Shown one piece after another: positions 1 to 6,997 of a stretch of DNA of 7,852 nt. Positions within the stretch are counted from its first letter, which is position 1; every line of letters begins with the position of its first letter. A program made the translations under genes and the position numbers. Under the pieces are notes generated by a model, which saw only the letters and a program-made list of their open reading frames with translations, ran no database searches and was not told the DNA's origin. This DNA comes from Paramuribaculum sp. Its GTDB lineage: Bacteria; Bacteroidota; Bacteroidia; Bacteroidales; Muribaculaceae. The stretch is from contig JAIDXU010000037.1 in NCBI GenBank assembly GCA_029058455.1, forward strand, positions 1 to 7,852, in the 5' to 3' direction.

Positions 1-1140
1 GCCTTGGGTAGTGAGTGCGTTTTTCACATAGAAATTCTGGTCGTTATATCGGTTGTAGGCCTTGAATCTTAGTGAACCTGAGCGGTTGAGCAGATATTCA
101 ATATCGAAGTCGCCGATAAAGGCGTTGTTGTTGAGGCTCTTGTCGCGATAACCGAAGTTGCCGTTAAAGAGAAGCCTGTTGTTGAGCAGCGAGGCGCCGA
201 GGGCGAGGTCAAACTCCATGTCTGAGAAGTCGCCTCGGTCAGAACGGATGTTTGGCGCGATCGAAAGCTTGTCGGTGAGCTGACCGAGCGCGTTGCCGAG
301 TTGCGAGGATAAGGTTGACGAGGCCATGGATACAAACTCGTTGCCCTTGGTGGCGGTGATATAGTCTGGGGTGTAGAAGCGGTTGAGCGCGAGAAGATAG
401 AGCATTTGTCGGGCGCGCATGTCATCGGTGCTGACAATAGAGTTGACCTTGCGTTTTATATCATCCTTGAGCGTGGGGAAGTTGAAATCATAGTCTATGC
501 CGGGAGAGCGCATGTCGCCGTTTACGAGTATCATGGCGTCGACAGGCACTGTGGTGCGCGTCAGCTCGGGGTCATCGAGGAATGACTCGTCGAGGTCGGA
601 GAGATTGGCGGTGAGGCGATAGGAGGCTGCGATATTGAGGCGGGCAGCATAGGGGTCGCCCATAAACCTGATTTCACTGCCGGGATTGATTTTGAAGTCC
701 TTGCGGATTATATCCTGGAAAGTGAAGTTATATGAGCCGCTTTCGAGGGTGTAGTCGCCGCGCAGACCGAGATCTTCGGAGGCGGAGTTATAGGTGAGGG
801 TGAGCACTCCGTTGCCGCGCGCCTTGATAGCATCGCCTCCCACGGGGTCCATCACCACAGTTAGCAGGGCGTTGGGATTGGCTCTCACCGTGAGATCCAT
901 GTCATAGATCGAGGCATTTTCCTCCTCCTGTTGTTTGGCCAGAGCCTTGCGCCGCTCTCTCACCGCTTCGGGCACACTTGCATCGGCCTCCGAGAGAGTG
1001 CCTGTGGGGTTAAGCCTGTCACGGAAGGTGATAAAAGTATAGTCGTATGCCTCCTCCGAGTCTGACAGCACGAATGTGAATGTCGAGGCGGGAGCGGTTG
1101 CCATGTCGACCTTTATGTCGATTTTGCCCGGCACACCGGT
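1..1140 (-). other. TamB C-terminal domain (DUF490 type) within tamB
   Basis: The last ~380 visible residues of the tamB product carry the family's most conserved segment. In order they show AYDYTFITFRDRLNPTG (about residues 1155-1171), MDPVGGDAIKARGNGVLTL (about 1224-1242), GDYTLESGSYNFTFQ (about 1254-1268), GSEIRFMGDPYAARLNIAA (about 1278-1296), and an SPGIDYDFNFPTL stretch before the helical segment RQMLYLLALNRFY. This order of a GD..GRG block, a GDY...G.Y.F block and a W/F-GDPY-A block is how I recognise Bacteroidota TamB proteins. In Proteobacteria this domain faces the outer membrane and contacts the TamA barrel; whether that holds here is inference. Domain boundaries are estimates. Confidence 0.85.
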
Positions 1141-4100
1141 GATGTCGGCCGCGCCATCGCCATAGATTGTGCCATACCATATAAGTTCGGGCGAGGGGGG
1201 GATGTCGTAAACCAGCATCGAGCTGGCGTTTGAGATACGGAAGTTGAATTTGGGATAGTGGAAATTGGTGTGTGAAAGCCAACCGTCAAGTCGGGCGGTA
1301 TGGCCGTCACGGTCGTGGAGGGTGATGTTGTTGAGGTCGATATATCCCGGAGTGAGGTGAACGGAGTCGGTGGCGGTGTAGCTTGTGCCGGTAAAATCGA
1401 GTTTAAGCTTGAGATCTTCGGCAAAAATATCGCCGCTCATGTTCACATCCTTGAATGTGCCGAAGAGGTGGGCGTTGCCTGACGCAAAGCCACTCACTTC
1501 GCTGGCAAACGCCGCCATAAAGGGCTTCATAAATCCTACGGCGATCTTGTCGGCCACGAAGTCGAGGTCTATGTAACCTTCGGTCGTGGGCTTGATATAG
1601 CCGTTGATAGTTGAATGGCGCCCATTGGGCTGGGAGACGGTGGCGTGGATGTTGACGGCCGGTTTGGTGGCGTCGAAGTCGGCGCTTATCATGGTGTTGC
1701 CCAACAGCGAGAAGTTATATTTCAGCCCCTCGACATAGAGCCCTGATGTAGAGGCCACGGGGTTGGAGGATAGAATGGAGTTGCCGGTGATATGGCCGGA
1801 GGCTATTCCGCCAAACATCGCGTTGGGTATGTTGAGGGTCTCAAACACATAGTCGAGGTCAACGTTTCTGAGGTCGATTGTGAGTGAATCGGTGGGGAGG
1901 GGAGAGGCAATGCCGTTGATTTTCACAAACTGGTTGTCGTGGCCGGCGAGGAAGTTGTTGACCGCTATTCGCTTGCTTCCCTCAATGTCAATCTCCGACC
2001 GGTGGAGGGTCCACACTGTGTCGTTAAATGTAAGATGTCCCGGCTCGACGATTATTTTGGCGTCGAGTTGCGATTTGCCGGCGTCAAGCGAGCGGCTCAG
2101 CCGTGTGTCGAGTTCCACCTGACCGGAGAAGTCACGGGTGCTTTCCACCACCCAGTTTATGTCGGTCGACAGAGAGTCGACAGCGTGAGATACCGAAGCG
2201 ATATTAAGCGTCATAGAGCCGTTTTTGGTAGGCATTGTGGTGGCGGCGCTAAGGCTTGCGGCGGGGAGGCTGTCGGATTGTGATTGGAGCATCACTTCAA
2301 GGCGGGTATCGTTGATTTCCTTGTTGCCCTGCCACAGATAGGGGGCCGAGAGGAGCATTGAAGCAGACATATCCGACAGATGACCCGAAAGTTCTACCGG
2401 ATACCTCACCTGAAGCGGCATTGAGATAACATCTTCGAGAGGCTTGGTGGTGAGCAACCGGAGTGAGAAATCAAAGTCGTTGGCCATTGCTTTGGCAGGA
2501 ATCTCGTCCGGGGCAACTACCGACGGGAAAACCGAAGCAAAGAGATTTCTGACACTTTTAACAATGGTTGAAGTGTTGATTCGGCCTGTGAGTGAGGCAT
2601 CGGCAAGGTCGCCGGTGAGATTGATCTGTTGACCCAGAGAGTCGCCTGCAATGGGCGACAGCGCTTCAATCGATGTGCGCCTGAGACTGAGCAACACCGA
2701 GTCGGAGGGTGTAGAGAGAGTGAAATCGTTGATGTCAAGGAGTCCGTTGAGACTCATTACCCCTTCCTGACGGCGGGAGAGGGTTACGGAGCCGGAAGCT
2801 GTGGCCGAGACATTGGGCGCTTTGGCCAGAATACCTTTGGGTGTGGTGAAGAGCCCGGCATAAACGTTGTTGCCTGTGAGTTGCAGATCGATCTGCTTGG
2901 GTGCGAAAGGCCCTTTGAAATCGAGTGAGCCAAGCATCGAGGCTTCTATCTCGGCGTCAAGCAGCGGCGAGTCAGATTCAAAAGTCAGATTATATCTCGA
3001 GCCGTTTTCAACCGAAGCGTTTATCCTGATGTCATTCAGCTCGGCGTCTTTCCATGTGAGTGAACTGATATTGGTGTTGACAATGCCGTTGACCGGGGTA
3101 GAGCCTGTTATTGACATATCTGCCGACAGTTCGGCTGATATGTCCGATATGTTTTTGATTATCGGGGGCAGCGGCGCGGAGGAAGAGGTGAGCGGAGCGA
3201 GATTTTCGCTTGAGATTTTAGCCGAGCCTTTGAGGGTGGTGCGGTTGGCCGATCGGCTTACCGTAGCCGATGAGATGAGCGTAAGCAGCTCGCTGTCAAG
3301 AGTCATGCGGAGGTCGGCTGCTGAAAGCTTGCCCGAAGAGATGGCGGCCGATCCGTCGGCGTTGATCTCAATAGTGCCCGGCAATGCGAGTGCGGAGTAG
3401 GTGGGGGGAAGGAGGGAAATGAGGGTTTGGGCTTTTGAGGCGTTGACTTTCACCATCAGCTGTTTTAGCCCGGCGGCTATCGCGTCGGGACTGCTCATTA
3501 TGCCGTCGAGATAGCCTGAGGCTGTGACTTCGATACCCTCATTGCGCGAAAAGAGACTCAGCGCGTCAAGCGCGAGGCGATCGGGGGTGCCCGACAGACT
3601 TAAAGCCATCTGCATGGGCAGGTCAATTTTTTCAAGAGCGGGGAGAAAGGGCGCGGCATCCGAGGGATTGATTCTACATTCGGGCCGGGTGGAGAGAGAC
3701 AGCGGCAGCTCCCCGAGACTTTCCTTGGATGGAAAATCCTCGCCGGCGGCCCAATTAAGTTCTATGGGGTTGAAACTTATCAGTGATCCGGGCATTTCTA
3801 TCTCGAGACGGTTCACAGCGAGCGATCCGGGCGAATAGTCAAAGCGTGTGGAGATTCGTTCGATCTTTATGCCCGAGCGCTCGTCAAGAGCCATGCGGGG
3901 CATGTCGACAACAAGCCGGCGACGACCGTTTTCGGTGACAAATTCCGGTATTCTGAGGTCGGCGCTGAGATTGTCGACCGAAAGATGGTTTACGTCAAAC
4001 CCTTTGGCGCGGTAGGGGAGCGAGGCTACATCATAGCTTACCGACGCATCTCTGATAACAATTGCCCTTATCTGCAGTTTTATGTCGGTAGGTGGTTTTG

Positions 4101-4527
4101 ACGGGTCTTTGGGCTTGAGTGCCTCGATGATATTCTGAATGTTGAGCTGGCCGTTGAGAGAATCGCGGCTAAGCTTTATATCAGGGCGAATGACCGAAAG
4201 ATAGTCAACCACTATTTTGCGGCTGGCTATAAGGTGGCGCAACGACACACCCACTCCGAGATTTCTGATTTTGAGAGCGGTGTCACCTTTGCAGTCCTCC
4301 ACCACCACGCGGCGCAGGGTGAGCTTGTTGAACGGAGCGATGTTGACCGATTCGATCGATACCTTCGAATCGAGCAATATCGAGAGCTGTTTACCCGCCT
4401 CCTTGCTCACATAGGTATGAACCGCAGGTACCGACAGCAGCACATGGAGCGCGGCCGGAATGACAAGCACCAGCAGCAAGGCGGTGACTATCAGAAATCT
4501 AACGGTTTTATAGAGCTTGTTTATCAT
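1..4527 (-). CDS. tamB: TamB/AsmA-like envelope translocation and assembly protein, 3' end cut by window edge
   Basis: This is a giant inner-membrane-anchored protein that spans the periplasm. In Proteobacteria, TamB-family proteins form a hydrophobic groove implicated in phospholipid transport to the outer membrane and in outer-membrane protein assembly. The frame is open for 1509 codons with no stop up to base 1. The ATG at 4525-4527 is the only plausible start, because an in-frame stop lies just upstream at 4552-4554. Residues about 5-30 form an N-terminal signal-anchor helix (MINKLYKTVRFLIVTALLLV). Residues about 45-110 resemble the AsmA-like start of Bacteroidota TamB proteins (VSIESVNIAPFNKLTLRRVV, then a GDTALKI segment). 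The long middle part is beta-rich, Ser/Thr/Asn-rich and low in cysteine, as expected of stacked beta-groove repeats. The C-terminal TamB domain is clear (separate entry). The frame breaks off in an ALTTQG motif that in relatives lies close to the end, so perhaps 20-50 residues are missing. No tamA-like gene is in the window. Confidence 0.93.
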   Translation of the reverse strand, partial: MINKLYKTVRFLIVTALLLVLVIPAALHVLLSVPAVHTYVSKEAGKQLSILLDSKVSIESVNIAPFNKLTLRRVVVEDCKGDTALKIRNLGVGVSLRHLIASRKIVVDYLSVIRPDIKLSRDSLNGQLNIQNIIEALKPKDPSKPPTDIKLQIRAIVIRDASVSYDVASLPYRAKGFDVNHLSVDNLSADLRIPEFVTENGRRRLVVDMPRMALDERSGIKIERISTRFDYSPGSLAVNRLEIEMPGSLISFNPIELNWAAGEDFPSKESLGELPLSLSTRPECRINPSDAAPFLPALEKIDLPMQMALSLSGTPDRLALDALSLFSRNEGIEVTASGYLDGIMSSPDAIAAGLKQLMVKVNASKAQTLISLLPPTYSALALPGTIEINADGSAAISSGKLSAADLRMTLDSELLTLISSATVSRSANRTTLKGSAKISSENLAPLTSSSAPLPPIIKNISDISAELSADMSITGSTPVNGIVNTNISSLTWKDAELNDIRINASVENGSRYNLTFESDSPLLDAEIEASMLGSLDFKGPFAPKQIDLQLTGNNVYAGLFTTPKGILAKAPNVSATASGSVTLSRRQEGVMSLNGLLDINDFTLSTPSDSVLLSLRRTSIEALSPIAGDSLGQQINLTGDLADASLTGRINTSTIVKSVRNLFASVFPSVVAPDEIPAKAMANDFDFSLRLLTTKPLEDVISMPLQVRYPVELSGHLSDMSASMLLSAPYLWQGNKEINDTRLEVMLQSQSDSLPAASLSAATTMPTKNGSMTLNIASVSHAVDSLSTDINWVVESTRDFSGQVELDTRLSRSLDAGKSQLDAKIIVEPGHLTFNDTVWTLHRSEIDIEGSKRIAVNNFLAGHDNQFVKINGIASPLPTDSLTIDLRNVDLDYVFETLNIPNAMFGGIASGHITGNSILSSNPVASTSGLYVEGLKYNFSLLGNTMISADFDATKPAVNIHATVSQPNGRHSTINGYIKPTTEGYIDLDFVADKIAVGFMKPFMAAFASEVSGFASGNAHLFGTFKDVNMSGDIFAEDLKLKLDFTGTSYTATDSVHLTPGYIDLNNITLHDRDGHTARLDGWLSHTNFHYPKFNFRISNASSMLVYDIPPSPELIWYGTIYGDGAADITGVPGKIDIKVDMATAPASTFTFVLSDSEEAYDYTFITFRDRLNPTGTLSEADASVPEAVRERRKALAKQQEEENASIYDMDLTVRANPNALLTVVMDPVGGDAIKARGNGVLTLTYNSASEDLGLRGDYTLESGSYNFTFQDIIRKDFKINPGSEIRFMGDPYAARLNIAASYRLTANLSDLDESFLDDPELTRTTVPVDAMILVNGDMRSPGIDYDFNFPTLKDDIKRKVNSIVSTDDMRARQMLYLLALNRFYTPDYITATKGNEFVSMASSTLSSQLGNALGQLTDKLSIAPNIRSDRGDFSDMEFDLALGASLLNNRLLFNGNFGYRDKSLNNNAFIGDFDIEYLLNRSGSLRFKAYNRYNDQNFYVKNALTTQG

Positions 4528-4561
4528 ATATTCCCTAAAAGGAAAACAGCTTTAGAAACAG

Positions 4562-4569
4562 CGAAGTTA
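4562..4569 (-). promoter_or_regulatory. Possible -7 element for tamB (TAACTTCG on minus strand)
   Basis: Reading the minus strand, TAACTTCG lies 35 bases before the tamB ATG and matches the Bacteroidota -7 consensus TAnnTTTG at all but one fixed base. A TTTG that could serve as the -33 box occurs on the same strand (complement of 4595-4598). It is 25 bases away, longer than the usual 19-21, so the pair is imperfect. This is a plausible but weak call. Confidence 0.35.
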
Positions 4570-4583
4570 CAATTTTTTTTTGA

Positions 4584-4591
4584 TACTTTTG
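4584..4591 (+). promoter_or_regulatory. Bacteroidota-type -7 promoter element TACTTTTG for the sigma-factor operon
   Basis: TACTTTTG is an exact match to the primary-sigma -7 consensus of Bacteroides and relatives (TAnnTTTG). It sits 34 bases before the ATG of the ECF sigma gene, which implies a start site near 4598-4600 and a leader of about 25-30 bases. No good TTTG -33 box lies 19-21 bases upstream. A run of nine T's (4573-4581) lies directly upstream instead. The weak -33 could mean an activated promoter, or that a different sigma factor, possibly the operon's own, also acts here; this is inference. Confidence 0.55.
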
Positions 4592-4625
4592 TTGCAAAAT
4601 CGCTCTCTCGGCGTATTAGAGACAG

Positions 4626-5123
4626 ATGAACGGAGAAAATATCATATCAGCATTCCGAAAGGTCACCCTGAAATTTGGCAGGATGGTCTCTCAGCGCGAC
4701 GATTCCGAGGATATCCGCGACGCCCTTCAGGAGGCTTTTCTGAGGGTGTGGTCGAGGCGGGAAAGTCTTGCTGACGAGAGCCATGCCGAAGGACTGCTCA
4801 CCGTCACAGCCCGAAACCTGCGTATCGACAGCCTGCGCCGCCGGTCGGAACATTTCGGAGACAATTCGGCTGATGATACCTCCGATCAAATATCTTCCCC
4901 GCCTGATGAGAGTGCCGAAGAACTATATGGAGAGATTGACACTCTGGCCGACCGAATCCTGTCGCCGCGCGACAAAGAGATTCTCTATCATCGCGATAAA
5001 GACGGCTGGGACTTTGAAGAGCTCGCGCAATATTATGACCTCTCGGTAGGTAACGTGAGGATGATAGTGTCAAGAGCCAGAAACAAAATTAGAACGATTT
5101 ATAACACCCGACATAATCAATGA
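4626..5123 (+). CDS. ECF-type RNA polymerase sigma-70 family factor
   Basis: This 165-residue protein directs RNA polymerase to a dedicated promoter set and has the usual two-domain ECF build. Region 2 covers about residues 5-74 and includes DALQEAFLRVWSRR (32-45), the core-binding helix, and LLTVTARNLRIDSLRRR (57-73), the -10 recognition helix. An acidic, serine-rich linker follows (about 75-103). Region 4 covers about 104-156, with LSPRDKEILYHRD and the helix-turn-helix FEELAQYYDLSVGNVRMIVS ending in the basic RARNKIR. Length and layout are normal for Bacteroidota. An in-frame TAG at 4617-4619, three codons upstream, fixes the ATG at 4626 as the start. It is the first gene of the plus-strand cluster, and its stop overlaps the next start in ATGA, so sigma and partner are probably made in matched amounts. 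No extra C-terminal sensor domain is present. The target promoters cannot be read from the window. Confidence 0.93.
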   Translation: MNGENIISAFRKVTLKFGRMVSQRDDSEDIRDALQEAFLRVWSRRESLADESHAEGLLTVTARNLRIDSLRRRSEHFGDNSADDTSDQISSPPDESAEELYGEIDTLADRILSPRDKEILYHRDKDGWDFEELAQYYDLSVGNVRMIVSRARNKIRTIYNTRHNQ

Positions 5124-5599
5124 CTGACAAAACTACCTTATACGCGCTTATCGAAAGATATTTCGATGCCGATACAACTCCGGGCGAGGAAAAGGAGCTG
5201 TTGAGAATGTTGCTCGACTCCGACCCTTCCGACCCTAAGGTCAGCGAGGCGCTTGCCGTGATGGGTTATGCCCGTATGATGAAGAAGCCGTCGGTTGAGA
5301 AACCGCGTCGTCAGCCTCTGAGGGCTATGTGGCGCCCCGCCCTGACGGTGGCGGCATCGGTAGCTGTGGTTGTGTTGATGATTGCAGGCTTGATGATGTC
5401 GCGCGGCGATGCCTTCCAAACCGGCAGTTATGCTTATTCGGGAGGTGAGAGAATTGAAAATCTACAGCAGATAATGTCAATTGTCGAGAGCCAGATGAGC
5501 GATATGTCCGAGGCGCAGTCGGATATGCTTAACGAGGTTTCCGCCGACCTTGACGACATCCGCAGTGCAATGAATGAACTCAACGATGAAGTATTATGA
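5120..5599 (+). CDS. Single-pass membrane protein, probable anti-sigma factor of the ECF sigma
   Basis: This 159-residue protein has three visible parts. The cytoplasmic N-terminus (1-70) contains LIERYFDADTTPGEEKELLR (10-29), a motif typical of the sigma-binding domain of Bacteroidota anti-sigma factors. A basic patch with KKP and RRQ (about 55-68) precedes a single hydrophobic helix at about 73-93 (PALTVAASVAVVVLMIAGLM). The remaining ~65 residues should be periplasmic. Residues about 113-156 are strongly helical and likely coiled coil (MSIVESQMSDMSEAQSDMLN, then further heptad-like Leu/Ile/Met spacing). There is no FecR domain, so it is not a standard TonB-linked FecR regulator. The start is set by the ATGA overlap with the sigma gene. 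The anti-sigma role is inferred from position, topology and the N-terminal motif, not from a full domain match. A zinc-binding HxxxCxxC motif is absent. Confidence 0.75.
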   Translation: MTDKTTLYALIERYFDADTTPGEEKELLRMLLDSDPSDPKVSEALAVMGYARMMKKPSVEKPRRQPLRAMWRPALTVAASVAVVVLMIAGLMMSRGDAFQTGSYAYSGGERIENLQQIMSIVESQMSDMSEAQSDMLNEVSADLDDIRSAMNELNDEVL

Positions 5600-6036
5600 G
5601 AAAATTACTTATTGTCATAACGATTATATTGTTGTCGGTCGCGGGCGTATCGGCTCAGAACGGTCTTAACGTAGCGCCTTATCTGAGCGGCAAGTTCACC
5701 GACAATCCCGGTGTGACCTATGTTAATCTGTCGGGCAAACAGCTCAGTGCCGCGGGTCTTTCGGTTTATAAGAGTATTTCCGAGACCGCTGATGATGAGC
5801 TTGCCGCCGATATTCTGAATGCCGTGAACAAAGACGGCGCTTCGGCTCAGACCAAAGAGGTGTCTTATAAAAACGGTCAGCTCTATTTCGGATTTTATGC
5901 AATGGGTGGCTCGGAGAATAGAAAGCGTTACCTGTTTTATCTCAACCGCAGGGCGATAGGCAAACGCAAGTCGACACTAATCTATATCGAGGGCAATCTG
6001 AGTGAAAGCGAGGTAAAGGCTCTCATTGAGAACTAA
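5596..6036 (+). CDS. Small exported protein of unknown function, DUF4252/DUF6108-like
   Basis: This 146-residue protein has a clear signal peptide: basic MRKL, a hydrophobic core to about residue 17, and a likely signal peptidase I cut after VSA (20), leaving a mature start QNGLN. There is no lipobox cysteine, so it is probably soluble in the periplasm. The mature part opens with a KFTDNPGVTYVNLSGKQL segment and ends with STLIYIEGNLSESEVKALI. Both resemble small Bacteroidota proteins grouped as DUF4252 or DUF6108, which are often encoded beside ECF sigma genes. That family call is from memory of the pattern and is uncertain. The body looks like a small alpha/beta fold. The gene overlaps the putative anti-sigma gene by four bases (ATGA), which suggests translational coupling and a shared task. 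It may be a periplasmic modulator of the anti-sigma protein or simply a co-expressed envelope protein. No catalytic motif is visible. Confidence 0.82.
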   Translation: MRKLLIVITIILLSVAGVSAQNGLNVAPYLSGKFTDNPGVTYVNLSGKQLSAAGLSVYKSISETADDELAADILNAVNKDGASAQTKEVSYKNGQLYFGFYAMGGSENRKRYLFYLNRRAIGKRKSTLIYIEGNLSESEVKALIEN

Positions 6037-6070
6037 ATGAAAAAAACGTAACTTAACTATTTATAGAAAT

Positions 6071-6982
6071 ATGAGTTGGAAAATTTTTGTAATAGCGGTG
6101 ATAATGTCGGTCACAATGACCGGTTTTGAGGCTCAGGCTCAGCAGCAGGCGCCGTGCGACACTCTCAGGCTGTTTGACAAAAGCCTAATGGATATCACCA
6201 TTGTGCGTAAGGGGCACACCGTTATACTTCAGGCTACCGAACTCGGTGATTCTCTTGTGATTAACTCTCCGATAAAGTTTGTAGTGGATGTCGATGCGAA
6301 TCCGAGTGATAACATAGACCTCTTTTCAGAAACATGGGGCATTGAAATGCCGTTTTTCAAGAAGAAACCGATACAGGCGAAGAATAGTGGTAAGTGCACC
6401 CGCACAGGCACTTTCTTCAATCATGCCTACTGGGGTCAGCGCTTCAACTACAACAATAAAGGGCGACTTGACAACTCCTATGAGATAGGTGTGAGAAGTG
6501 TGTTGGGAGTGAAATGGAAAAACAGTTACAGTAATGTTTCGTTTGCTACCGGTCTCGGCTTTGGTATGGTCAGGACAACAGCCGACCGCGGTTATATCTA
6601 CATGAAAGATCAGGATAAACTGATATTGGGTCAGGTTCCGGAGCCTTATGCCGTCCAGAGCACTTCTCTCAATGTGTGGCGCTTTCATGTGCCCTTGATG
6701 ATGACGGTGCCTTTGGGTGAGGGAGTCAAGCTGACTTTGGGCGGCGTAGTTAATCTTAATTCCTATGCCAAAGCCAATTCACAGATTGTTACAGATAACA
6801 CCCGTGTCAAGGCATGTTATAAAGGATTGCAACAGAGGCTCCTGACTTGTGATATATATGGCTCGTTCACTATATGCGGTATAGGTGTTTATGCCACATG
6901 GAGCCCTATGACGCTTTTCCAGAGCCAATTTGGTCCGGATGTAATGGCATGGTCGATAGGCGCCGATATTTTCACCTTCTAA
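6071..6982 (+). CDS. Exported outer-membrane beta-barrel protein, first of two tandem paralogues
   Basis: This 303-residue protein has a signal peptide (MSWKIFVIAVIMSVTMTGFE, likely cut after AQA at residue 23). A short N-terminal region follows, with MDITIVRKGHTVILQATELG and DSLVINSPIKFVV (about 40-72) that looks like a small beta unit. From about residue 105 the sequence alternates polar and aromatic or aliphatic residues in strand-length blocks, for example YEIGVRSVLGVKWKN, YSNVSFATGLGFGMV, WRFHVPLMMTVPL, VKLTLGGVVNLNSYA and ICGIGVYATWSPM. It ends in WSIGADIFTF, and a C-terminal Phe is the usual barrel-assembly signal of outer-membrane proteins. A porin-like or PorT-like 8-10 strand barrel is plausible; no ligand or enzyme motif is visible. 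Five cysteines in the mature chain are unusual for a barrel. The gene starts 34 bases after its upstream neighbour with no clear promoter between, so it probably belongs to the same transcript. Its C-terminal third matches the next gene's product. Confidence 0.82.
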   Translation: MSWKIFVIAVIMSVTMTGFEAQAQQQAPCDTLRLFDKSLMDITIVRKGHTVILQATELGDSLVINSPIKFVVDVDANPSDNIDLFSETWGIEMPFFKKKPIQAKNSGKCTRTGTFFNHAYWGQRFNYNNKGRLDNSYEIGVRSVLGVKWKNSYSNVSFATGLGFGMVRTTADRGYIYMKDQDKLILGQVPEPYAVQSTSLNVWRFHVPLMMTVPLGEGVKLTLGGVVNLNSYAKANSQIVTDNTRVKACYKGLQQRLLTCDIYGSFTICGIGVYATWSPMTLFQSQFGPDVMAWSIGADIFTF

Positions 6983-6997
6983 AAATTTCCTGACAAA

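Noticed and set aside
2867..3400. Plus-strand open frame of 177 codons inside the tamB region
   Set aside because: It lies opposite a continuous minus-strand frame with clear TamB hallmarks. Its product is a Ser/Glu/Ala-rich composition artefact with no domain pattern. The other plus-strand frames between 1300 and 4629 are rejected for the same reason.
4603..4623. Possible leader hairpin (CTCT...AGAG) just before the sigma gene start
   Set aside because: The stem is only about four base pairs with a long loop; it is too weak to call a riboswitch, attenuator or terminator.
4326..4629. Plus-strand frame running into the sigma gene start, as a possible overlapping upstream gene
   Set aside because: It covers the N-terminal coding part of tamB and the whole divergent promoter region; its product is low-complexity (His/Gln/Arg-rich) and shows no domain.
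6037..6051. Tiny frame ATG AAA AAA ACG TAA directly after the stop of the small exported protein gene
   Set aside because: Four codons beginning like a signal peptide could be a remnant start or a leader, but in A-rich intergenic DNA this is expected by chance and nothing else supports it.
6983..6997. Terminator or promoter between the two barrel genes
   Set aside because: The 15-base gap has no inverted repeat or T-run and no TAnnTTTG element, so the genes are best read as one transcript.
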